Assembly (NCBI GenBank): GCA_034696485.1
Contig: JAQIWT010001124.1
Span: 1-12,329 of the forward strand
Reading direction: 5' to 3'
Length of the DNA: 12,329 nucleotides
From: Isohypsibius dastychi
Lineage: Eukaryota; Tardigrada; Eutardigrada; Parachela; Isohypsibiidae
The position numbers and the translations under genes were made by a program. This document shows, piece after piece, positions 1 to 7,087 of this stretch (within the stretch, counting starts at the first letter, position 1; each line of letters opens with the position of its first letter). The notes beneath the pieces were generated by a model. The model saw only the letters and a list, made by a program, of their open reading frames with translations. It was not told the DNA's origin and did no database searches.

Positions 1-211
1 AAGACTGCTGCGCAATGTATGATGTACAGTATGTCTGGATTCGATTCTATGGACTGTTTCACGATGTGGATGGCTGTTTATTATGCAGACCTGTACATTC
101 CAGCATCCAGTGTGGACTTGGTACCAAAAGGCGTTCTCCACTAGTCCACAAGTTGGGTACAAGACGTGAAGCTTCTGTAAACTGAACCGTCCAGCCAGTG
201 CTTCTTCAAGC
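1..211. other. 3' flank of Kazal-like gene copy 1
   Basis: No coding region is apparent here. On the minus strand this is the downstream flank of the copy 1 inhibitor gene. An AATAAA hexamer on the minus strand (TTTATT at 77-82) lies about 130 bases beyond the stop codon and is a plausible poly(A) signal. Homology with copy 2 fades out only about 10 to 15 bases past the stop codons. Confidence 0.4.
77..82 (-). promoter_or_regulatory. Candidate poly(A) signal of Kazal-like copy 1
   Basis: The minus strand reads AATAAA about 130 bases after the copy 1 stop codon, on the correct strand and at a reasonable 3' UTR distance. One hexamer is weak evidence alone. Confidence 0.35.
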
Positions 212-766
212 TTAAGTGCTCACTTTGGAAGAATCAACGAATGGGTCGCCGGTTGGCTGCGGGTTCGCGATATTGACGACAATGCGGCATCCGATTTTCT
301 GGTTGATAGTGTCAAGTCCGGTGATCTTGAAACTGTGAGATGCCCAAACGGGACCTGCAAAATACGCGTGCATATTTCGATACCCGTGGATAGTAACCAG
401 CCAGCTTCGATGAGCAATCTTGAACCTGAGTGAGACGAAAGCTAACCTTTGATGTTGCAAGTGCTTGACGATGCGTAGCAAGTGTTGGGGTACCAGTATC
501 CATCGCTGCCACAAACGTCATTTTTCGGTGCAACTTCGCATCGGCATTCTCATTTAGTGCATTCCGGGCACTGTTTCAGGAAGAACGATCCCGGCCCATC
601 TAAAAATAAAAAACTTTACTTTTTGCATTGCCATGAATAACTCAAGGATCAGTGAAAACGTACCGTTCGCAAAAGGTGGTAACTGTGCCGTTGTTGGGGA
701 CAATCCGCTGACCACGATGAAAAAAAGGCAGAGCTGGCCTACCGTTGCTAGTGATAATTTGGTCAT
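212..766 (-). pseudogene. Kazal-type inhibitor gene, copy 1, with in-frame stop
   Basis: Three-exon gene for a small secreted Kazal-like (agrin/follistatin-type) protease inhibitor. Exon 1 (766-664) starts at ATG and encodes 34 residues: a signal peptide with hydrophobic core LCLFFIVVSG, then a short QLPPF segment; donor GTACGT. Intron 1 is 64 bp and ends in a T-rich tract plus TAG. Exon 2 (599-447, 153 bp) encodes the Kazal core: ECRC, eight residues, CGSDG, WYPNTC, six residues, C. The C-x10-C spacing and CGSDG motif match the family. Donor GTTAGC; intron 2 is 92 bp and ends TTTTGCAG. Exon 3 (354-212) encodes 46 residues with one Cys, ending SSKVST and TAA. Both introns are phase 1. A TGA at 552-550 replaces an Arg codon of copy 2 (codon 51), before the Kazal core. 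The likely role is extracellular inhibition of serine proteases, inferred from the family. It could be a fresh pseudogene, a read-through gene, or an assembly error. Confidence 0.78.
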
Positions 767-888
767 TTTGTAAAAGAGAATGGATTGAAAAGAAATTAAA
801 AGACTTTGAACCAAATGGAGAAGGCGAATTTATTCGAGAAATAAACTGCGGATGAACATGTGGATTTGCCTCAGGTAAAACATGTCTG

Positions 889-948
889 TGAATTACTGTA
901 AGAGCCGATTAATCAAATGCGTTTCGCGGTAGGGCCGAACGCCAATTT
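889..948 (-). promoter_or_regulatory. Conserved upstream block of Kazal-like copy 1
   Basis: This stretch, about 125-180 bp upstream of the copy 1 ATG, is clearly similar to 2759-2808 upstream of copy 2. Shared words include TGAATTACTGT, CGATTAA, GCGTTTCG and GCCAATTT, which reads ATTGGC (inverted CCAAT) on the gene's strand. A second shared word, close to the start codon, contains AATAAAT (around 825-843 and 2696-2705). The retained similarity suggests that the duplication included the promoter. No canonical TATA box is clear. Confidence 0.45.
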
Positions 949-959
949 AAAACGAAAGA

Positions 960-1935
960 GCAGGTGGTTACGAAATGATGAATCATAGATCGGCGAAAGG
1001 TCGAACCAGTTCTTTAAAATGCAGTTTTGCAAGAACAAGTTGGCTTACCCATCTTCCAAAGTCGAGGACACACGAAATCCCATATTTACTGACCGGTGTA
1101 CTGGTTGTCGACTGTTCTGCAGTACTGCACTAGGTGTTCCGTTCATATGAACTGGATTTCACCGGTATACCCACTGTGGACAGTATTCCACAATCAGTTG
1201 AGTCACAGTTCCTCCCTTGAGTCACAGTTCTCTTTCAAACGTGAACCAATGTCCTCACAAAATTCCTCAAAACACAGTTCTTGCCCTAACCAGCACTATG
1301 TCTCTGCAATTAAACTCGGCTTTCAGCGCAAATTCCTGGAGATTTGATAATATTAATTCCAGTTACGTATCAAAACATCACCACTGTTCTGCGAAGAACG
1401 GGAGTTTTACCCTTTTCCCCCTTTTTTCTCACCTATTGGCCAGTAATGAATGATCAGTTAGTGATCTGCAAGAACAAATCTACCGTATGCACTATAAAAT
1501 TTGTTGAATTAATTTTTAGCGTTTGCAATGTATGCATGTGAGTTAGTTTAGCAAATTAAAAAAGGCCTTAAGTTTTTATCGTTGCATTGAAAAACTGGAT
1601 GGTTATACCTTACTTTTTAAATAATCTGTCAACCCAGCAACTCAGTGACCAGAGAAAGAAAGCGGCAATCGGAAACACTGCTCACTTACACGTAACAAAC
1701 GAATAAACTACCACAACGATTTCGTGTCATTGAGCAATTCCCTCCTGATGCATCAAAGCAGAGATCGCGATCGAACACTCGAATTTGACGTGGTTTTTTA
1801 AGCATCATATAACTTTATCGATAGCTTGGACATCAAACGCGAAATGCAAAGTATTGCAAGATCCCACAGCTGTAACGTTGTTAAGGTCGTCAAGCTCAAA
1901 GGTCAATTAAACGAATCTGTCTGGCAACTTTTAAT
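960..1935. other. Spacer between the two Kazal-like copies
   Basis: No gene is supported here. Short open frames lack homology, splice context or good starts. A small direct repeat is present: TTGAGTCACAGTTC occurs at about 1198-1211 and, differing by one base, at about 1217-1230, with CACAGTTC again near 1274. A plus-strand TATAAAA near 1492 has no associated gene. The 3' end of copy 2 adjoins 1935; ATTAAA overlaps its stop codon, too close to be a convincing poly(A) signal. Confidence 0.5.
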
Positions 1936-2633
1936 TCAAGCCTTGATGCTCACTTTGGACGAATCAACGTAAGGATCACCGGTTGGTTGCGGGTTCTTGA
2001 TATCAGGGACAATGTGGCACATGATTTTCTTTCCTGTGGGATCAATCCCATCGATCTTGTAACTGTAGACGCGTAGAAGGGACCTGGAAACAAATATCAT
2101 ATTTTCCATTTGACCGTGACAAAAGCACCTGCGGTGATTAAGCCAACACGAAATGATCAATACAGCGTTTTGGATATATAAGTAGTGGGAGCAGTAGTTC
2201 TCCTATCCCTGATAGTTGTTATATTCTATAGCTGCATGGTGTGCATCCATAGACCATCCAAGTGGGAGATTCGAAAGCTCAAACCAACCTTTGTTGCCAC
2301 AAGTGTGGGATGAGGGATAGCAAGTGTTCGTGTACCAGACTCCATCATCGGCACAAACGCCCTCTTTCGGTGCAACTTCGCATCGGCATTCACGTTTGGT
2401 GCATTCTGGGCATTGGCTGAGGAAAAACGATCCTGGCCCTCCTAATGAAAAGAAAGCTCACTTCAAAGTGCTTTCACGAATACAAGGATCACTAAAATCA
2501 CACCGGCAGCGAAGGGTGGTAATTGTGGCGACTTTGAGGCTGATTTCCCTGGTGCTGTAGGAGTCAGTCCATTTACTGCAATGGTGAAAAGGCAGAGCTG
2601 ACCAACAGCAAAGACTGCAAGCAATTTGATCAT
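1936..2633 (-). CDS. Kazal-type secreted protease inhibitor, copy 2 (frameshift or alternative donor)
   Basis: Paralogue of the gene at 212-766, same three-exon plan. Exon 1 (2633-2504) encodes 43 residues: signal peptide with core LLAVFAVGQLCLFTIAV, then a Ser/Pro/Lys-rich spacer ending QLPPFAA; donor GTGTGA. Intron 1 is 62 bp, ending TTTTCATTAG. Exon 2 (2441-2289, 153 bp) is fully open and holds seven Cys: CPEC, ECRC, eight residues, CADDG, WYTNTC, six residues, C, the agrin/follistatin-like Kazal spacing. Intron 2 is about 205 bp, ending TTTGTTTCCAG. Exon 3 (2083-1936) ends SSKVSIKA and TGA. Relative to copy 1, exon 3 lacks one base within its first 28, so the GTTGGT donor (2288) gives a frameshift. 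A second donor, GTTTGA at 2284, would add four bases and restore the frame. Exon 3 substitutions between copies fall mostly at third positions of the shared frame, so that frame was under selection. Expected product about 142-144 residues, secreted. Confidence 0.8.
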
Positions 2634-2758
2634 TTTGAAAAAAGAACTGCAAGAGGCAGAGACTTTCCGCTGATTGAAAACAGGTTTTGCGCATTTATTT
2701 GAGAAAAAAATGCTGTTATACCGTACATGCTAGACTGCCGTAAGCCCTTCTTGTCTTT

Positions 2759-2808
2759 GAATTACTGTGAAATCGATTAACTACTGCGTTTCGGGGTAAT
2801 GCCAATTT
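2759..2808 (-). promoter_or_regulatory. Conserved upstream block of Kazal-like copy 2
   Basis: Counterpart of 889-948, at about 125-175 bp upstream of the copy 2 ATG. It shares TGAATTACTGT, CGATTAA, GCGTTTCG and GCCAATTT. This marks the upstream limit of recognisable homology between the duplicated units, whose start codons are 1867 bp apart. Confidence 0.45.
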
Positions 2809-3098
2809 CATTTCAAACTTGATGACAAAGCATTCGTTGCGACATGTTGACAGTCATACTCATAATCGGTCTTTGTAATTTGCTTTTGAATGTAACTCTG
2901 AAAAAGGCCAAGTCCGCAGTTTTTCCATACCAAACCCTCTGGTTTGCTACAAAACAATCCACGTACCCAAGATTTATCACGTCTGTTTGAAGGGCACAAA
3001 TGCGATGATAGAATGGTTATGCTGGTCGTAAACCTGTAGGAATGTACAGTTTTATGCGCGCTCAGAGACAGTTCTATGCAACCGAAACTTGTTTCAGT

Positions 3099-3110
3099 TA
3101 TGGAAACGTA
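3099..3110. repeat. Candidate target-site duplication, 3' side of the LINE
   Basis: TATGGAAACGTA directly abuts the A/T-rich tail of the retrotransposon. It matches TATGGAAACCTA at 6269-6280 in 11 of 12 bases, as expected for the duplicated target of a minus-strand LINE insertion. Confidence 0.55.
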
Positions 3111-3131
3111 ATTTATTTTTATTTATTTATT
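3111..3131 (-). repeat. A/T-rich 3' tail of the LINE
   Basis: On the element's strand this reads as AATA/TAAA repeats following CCAGC. Short simple-repeat tails of this kind mark the 3' ends of many non-LTR retrotransposons, where reverse transcription is primed on the target. Confidence 0.75.
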
Positions 3132-3196
3132 GCTGGTTTTACGTCTACTCAACAAGTCAATTAAGACTTCTTCAAAGAGTGACACTGAGTGCGTAA

Positions 3197-6082
3197 TTAG
3201 ACATTAAATCTCCTCCGCAGGAAACCACGAAAACAACCCAGTGATTTAAGATTATCAGCTACTAATTTCAGAGAATTCCATTTCTTGATAGTTTCCGTAA
3301 CAAATCCATGAAGATAACATTGTTCCGCTGTCCTTGGCTCAAAGCGGCAACGCAGCGGCATTGGGTGACTTTCGAGTGCTTCAGCGGCCCTAATCCCTCC
3401 GCGCGTTACTTTTGCTGGTTCGGGCGATACCGGCATTAACAGATCCTCTCTTCCGGGATAATTTCTCTTTGCGATCTTATACAGCAACAACAGCCTCCGA
3501 TGTTCTTTCAGCTCCGCGATAGGGAGAATTTTCGTTCTCCTGGCAAAATCTTCCGGCGAGAGACTCTGCAGTCCTATGTCCACAGCGAATTCATCACGAA
3601 TCTTATTCAAGCGGTTCTGCGACGCAACCTGCCAAGGTAACCACACTGCCGCACAGTAGCCGATAACTGGGAACACAACTGCCCGGAAGGCCTTGATTTT
3701 TGCTTCCACATGTCTTCTTCCAAACAGAAATTTCAAAGCGCCGGCTCTCTTTCGACACTTTTTCATGACATAATCAACATGTTCCGCAAAGGTCATTTTG
3801 GAATCCAGGATCACTCCAAGGTATTTTATGCTTTCCTCTCTCGGTAAAACCTGTCCACAGATCTCATAACAGCCGGTGATCTTTTTCGCCCGTTTGTGCG
3901 TGAACGTGACCAAGGATGACTTTTTGGCGTTAAAGGACATTCCATTCCGATCAGCCCAAGCAGACAGCTCTTTTAAATCTTGTTGCAGAATATCCACATC
4001 TTCCTGACTTTCGATGACGCGGTGGATCAGGGTATCATCTGCAAACAGCTCCACAATGGACTTGAGCTTCTGAGGAATGTCGTTTATGAAAACGAGAAAC
4101 AAAAGTGGACCGAGAATACTTCCTTGCGGAACACCGGAAGTAACGGGTTTAATTCCAGAGGCGAAACCATCCACGATTGTCCGCTGATAGCGATCTTGGA
4201 GGTAACCGGCAACAAATGATGTTAGATAAGCCGGAATTCCATAATTCTGCATTTTTTCCACCAAGCGGCCATGCGGAACTCTGTCAAACGCCCGAGACAT
4301 ATCAAGAGAGATGGCGTCAATCTGTCCATTACAACTCAAATTCCGCTGAATTTTTTCCACCAGAATTGCGAGCTGAATTTCAGTTGAACGGCCCTTCCGG
4401 AATCCAAACTGATTTGGACACATCAGTTTCGTCACAAATGGCAATAATTTCTGCTGGACGATCTTTTCCAGCAATTTAGATAGCGGATGCAGAAGAGCAA
4501 TTGGTCGATAATTCTCCACATGCGATTTGTCCCCGGACTTTGGAATCGGGATCACATCTGCGATTTTCCATCTAGCCGGTATATTCCCTCGCAATAAACA
4601 AATTCTGAAGAATTTCGCCAAAATCATTGCTATTGCTGCACCACCAGCTTTGATTAAGCGGTTTGTCACAAGGAATCCACCCGAACTCGTGGTTATTTTC
4701 ATTCGATAGATGAAGTCCAAAACCATCCCGTCAGTCAGCATAATTGGATCCAAATTTGGTTTTGGAACAAAAGTTGAGCAGTCCTTTACGGAATGAACCG
4801 ATGCCAGGAAGTTATTCAGCACGACAGCTTTATCCGCCGATCCAATGACATATTTTCCGTTCAAATTTAGCGGAGGCATTCCAGTACAGTCTGATTGCTG
4901 CTTGACTAATTTCCAAAACTTCTGAGATGTGCGTTCAGATCCAGATGCGATTTCATCAACGACATTCCAGTGCTCTTTTTTGACCAATCCATTGCACCAC
5001 CGCGCAGCCTGCTTAAATTTCTTCCAGTCCGCAGAACATCCCGATAGTTTTGCTGCACGAAACAGTCGATTCCGCTTTTTAATGGCAATGCGAGCCTCGC
5101 GGGAAAGACGTTGACGAGTCAGGTTCTTCAACGGAACTGAAATAAGATCAAAACAGGTTTCGGCAATGATAAGGATTTGTGATTCCAATCGGTGTGCTAA
5201 GTCGTCAATCGAAATGCCAGTGTCAGATAACCAGGTCCAGTCAGCCACTTCGAGCTGATCTCGAAAATATTCTTCACTTCCGGTCGGGATCTTCCAGTAA
5301 TACTTAATGGCTTGTTGCTGGAGTGCTGTCCAGAGATGAAGGCGGAAAGTCACTGCCAGATGATCACAGGAGTCACTCACATTTGAATTCGTTCTTGTTT
5401 GCCTGATGAAAAATGGCTTGTTCGATAGAACCAAATCCAACAGATTTCCAAGTTGTCCGGATTTTTTCAGCATGGTTGCCTCCTTCACTTTTTGACATAA
5501 ACGAAATTCAGCGCATATTTCCAGCAGAATGTTTGATTGCTGGCAACTGGACGAGTTTTTCGGTGGCTTGGCACTCCAGTCGATCGCAGGACAGTTGAAA
5601 TCTCCGATCACAAGCAGAGAATTCCTAAGTTTGTCAGGCAGTTTTCGGAGCAAACGCTGAAGTTCTTCCAAACACGATACGTCGTTCGGAGGTCGGTAAA
5701 ATACACCGATTAATAAATTTCCAGACATTCCTACAATCTCAATAAACAACATTTCCAGATCAGCGGATTCGAGATCAAATCGTCTGACGGCGGGAATTCC
5801 AGATCTGATAATCGCCATCACCCCTCCTCCATGAGTTTTTCTGTCTTTTCGGTGAATACTAAATTCCCTGCTGTCAGCAAATGTTGTTGATGGATCGTTC
5901 TCCGATAGCCAAGTTTCGGTGACGCCAATAAAATCTTTGTCGTTCAAATACTGCTTGATGAGAGCAGATTTGTTCCTCGCACTTCTTGAGTTGAACAGAG
6001 CACATCGGATCGAATCTTGTCGCTCCACAGTTTCAGGAATTTTTTCTGGTTCAAATAACGGTAGGCAAAATGGAAGAGGCAT
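3197..6082 (-). CDS. LINE ORF2: APE endonuclease and reverse transcriptase
   Basis: 961-residue protein that nicks the target and reverse-transcribes the element's RNA. The N-terminal apurinic-like endonuclease (about 25-247) shows NSRS (N31), TETW (E56), YRPP (129-132), GDFN (D161, N163), LLDLVLSN (D216) and SCDHLAV (D240, H241). A basic, Trp-rich linker follows. The reverse transcriptase shows YRPIALL (525), QFGFRKGRST (558-567), motif A LDMSRAFDRV (D594), motif B SGVPQGSILGPLLF (649-662), catalytic FADD (680-683) and KYLGVILD (753-760). The C-terminal region holds KKWNSL (933-938) before a basic end, as in CR1/L2/Jockey-group proteins; no RNase H follows. There are no stops or frameshifts and every catalytic motif is intact. 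The start ATG at 6082 has an in-frame stop ten codons upstream. A tract of seven T and TTCCAG sit just before the ATG and resemble a splice acceptor. The length is usual for ORF2 of this group. Confidence 0.96.
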   Translation of the reverse strand: MPLPFCLPLFEPEKIPETVERQDSIRCALFNSRSARNKSALIKQYLNDKDFIGVTETWLSENDPSTTFADSREFSIHRKDRKTHGGGVMAIIRSGIPAVRRFDLESADLEMLFIEIVGMSGNLLIGVFYRPPNDVSCLEELQRLLRKLPDKLRNSLLVIGDFNCPAIDWSAKPPKNSSSCQQSNILLEICAEFRLCQKVKEATMLKKSGQLGNLLDLVLSNKPFFIRQTRTNSNVSDSCDHLAVTFRLHLWTALQQQAIKYYWKIPTGSEEYFRDQLEVADWTWLSDTGISIDDLAHRLESQILIIAETCFDLISVPLKNLTRQRLSREARIAIKKRNRLFRAAKLSGCSADWKKFKQAARWCNGLVKKEHWNVVDEIASGSERTSQKFWKLVKQQSDCTGMPPLNLNGKYVIGSADKAVVLNNFLASVHSVKDCSTFVPKPNLDPIMLTDGMVLDFIYRMKITTSSGGFLVTNRLIKAGGAAIAMILAKFFRICLLRGNIPARWKIADVIPIPKSGDKSHVENYRPIALLHPLSKLLEKIVQQKLLPFVTKLMCPNQFGFRKGRSTEIQLAILVEKIQRNLSCNGQIDAISLDMSRAFDRVPHGRLVEKMQNYGIPAYLTSFVAGYLQDRYQRTIVDGFASGIKPVTSGVPQGSILGPLLFLVFINDIPQKLKSIVELFADDTLIHRVIESQEDVDILQQDLKELSAWADRNGMSFNAKKSSLVTFTHKRAKKITGCYEICGQVLPREESIKYLGVILDSKMTFAEHVDYVMKKCRKRAGALKFLFGRRHVEAKIKAFRAVVFPVIGYCAAVWLPWQVASQNRLNKIRDEFAVDIGLQSLSPEDFARRTKILPIAELKEHRRLLLLYKIAKRNYPGREDLLMPVSPEPAKVTRGGIRAAEALESHPMPLRCRFEPRTAEQCYLHGFVTETIKKWNSLKLVADNLKSLGCFRGFLRRRFNV

Positions 6083-6129
6083 GCTGGAAAGCCAAAAAAA
6101 GTAGTGCTGTCAAAAACCAAAACAATGGG

Positions 6130-6159
6130 GTTCTCACGTTCTCCGTTCTCACGTTCTCC
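6130..6159. repeat. Two exact 15-bp tandem repeats in the LINE leader
   Basis: GTTCTCACGTTCTCC occurs twice, head to tail and without mismatch. On the element's strand it reads GGAGAACGTGAGAAC and sits about 50-75 bases upstream of the ORF2 start. It might be a promoter or RNA-structure repeat of the 5' UTR; function unknown. Confidence 0.7.
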
Positions 6160-6268
6160 TAATTTAGAATTGTGAGCTCGATAAGTACTTTTCATCACAA
6201 TAGATTCAACTTGTAGTAAATTTACTTTCTGAAGCGGTCAATATTGTCCTGTTTCGGATCAAGCGAAA

Positions 6269-6280
6269 TATGGAAACCTA
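6269..6280. repeat. Candidate target-site duplication, 5' side of the LINE
   Basis: TATGGAAACCTA differs from 3099-3110 at one base. It places the element's 5' end near 6268. A chance match of this quality within the few hundred bases searched is uncommon but possible. Confidence 0.5.
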
Positions 6281-6835
6281 GAGCGCCTCGAGTTTCAAAT
6301 CTGAGTTGAAGGTCGAACAAGGCTGCGGTCTGACTCAGTTGTATTTCAGCCATTACAAGAACTAACACCGACAGAACATGTCACGAAAATGTTCGAGAAC
6401 TCCTGACGGCAACAAAATAGAACCAATCAGTTTTACAAAATTTCACATCTTCACCATCGCCACTAACAAGCGTAACAACATCTCAGCTCTGCCATTTTTT
6501 GACTTGACGTCCGATCGTGTGATGACTCTTCATAGGCACTTTTCGTAGGGAGAGACCTCGTAGTAGAGCATTCATTGCCGCTGGGAACTCGTCGTTGATT
6601 GAGCTCGAAGCCAGGAGGATCTGTACTTTGAGATTTTGTGGTCATAGTCTTCTGTGGTCTATGATATTCTATGATATTCACAGTCTCTCGCCTGCTTGGT
6701 ATATCAGAGAATCAGTTCGGGTATTTGAATTACAGTACTCGCTACGAATAGTTCCTATAACCAAAGGTTTGACCATCCGTACCATCAGCTATATACTACA
6801 AAACTGCAAGCTAGTGGCTACCAATACTGCTCGAG
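6281..6835. other. Region upstream of a putative plus-strand promoter
   Basis: No gene is supported. The short open frames on both strands show no recognisable domain. There is a small tandem repeat at 6659-6678 (TATGATATTC twice). The stretch may be the upstream regulatory region of the TATA box at 6836. Confidence 0.4.
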
Positions 6836-6843
6836 TATAAAAG
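6836..6843 (+). promoter_or_regulatory. TATA box
   Basis: TATAAAAG is a full match to the metazoan TATA consensus. A transcription start would be expected near 6866. A GTAAGT splice donor at 7088 supports a real transcription unit. Confidence 0.5.
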
Positions 6844-6865
6844 AAAATTTGCGCATCGAGAGCTC

Positions 6866-7087
6866 TTGTCTTCGGAGAGCCAAGTACAGAACCTCAAAAC
6901 CACGAGAAGTCTGCCTAAAAAACGAAAGGTCTAAAGTGTCGTTGCGGTTGGGTTCAGCTCACCATGAGGATAGACGAAAAGAAGTGTAGAAACTGAACGG
7001 AGCACCATAGAGTTGGATTACAGAAGTGGATTACAGAAGTGGTTACACAATTGCAGAATACAAAAACTTGAAAGGTTATAGAAAGTG
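6866..7087 (+). other. Putative 5' leader exon of a plus-strand transcript
   Basis: This exon is inferred from the TATA box 30 bp upstream of its start and from AAAGTG followed by GTAAGT at 7088. All three frames are closed by stops before the donor, so it would be untranslated. It contains one ATG in strong context (CACCATGA, ATG at 6964) that opens a 10-codon ORF ending in TGA, a possible upstream ORF. A 13-bp word, GGATTACAGAAGT, is repeated in tandem near 7015-7041. I could not identify a following coding exon in the window. Confidence 0.35.

Larger units (their letters stand above)
3111..6268 (-). mobile_element. Non-LTR retrotransposon (LINE), Jockey/CR1/L2 type, apparently full length
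   Basis: The element has one large endonuclease plus reverse transcriptase ORF (3197-6082). Its 3' UTR is about 65 bp with an AATAAATAAATAAAAATAAAT-like tail, and its 5' leader is about 186 bp with two exact 15-bp repeats. The boundaries come from the tail on one side and the candidate target-site duplications (3099-3110 and 6269-6280) on the other. No gag-like ORF1, LTR or RNase H domain is visible. The unbroken ORF and near-identical flanking repeats indicate a recent insertion. It lies about 480 bp upstream of the copy 2 start codon in the same orientation. The 5' boundary depends on the target-site duplication and is the less certain one. Confidence 0.85.

Noticed and set aside
550-552. 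Selenocysteine reading of the copy 1 TGA
   Set aside because: Copy 2 has Arg at this site rather than Cys, and no SECIS element was apparent; nonsense mutation is simpler.
3980-5598. Open frames antisense to the LINE ORF2
   Set aside because: They are shadows of the long coding frame on the other strand.
6463-6681. Minus-strand 72-codon ORF as a LINE ORF1
   Set aside because: It lies outside the candidate target-site duplication and has no zinc-knuckle, coiled-coil or esterase features.
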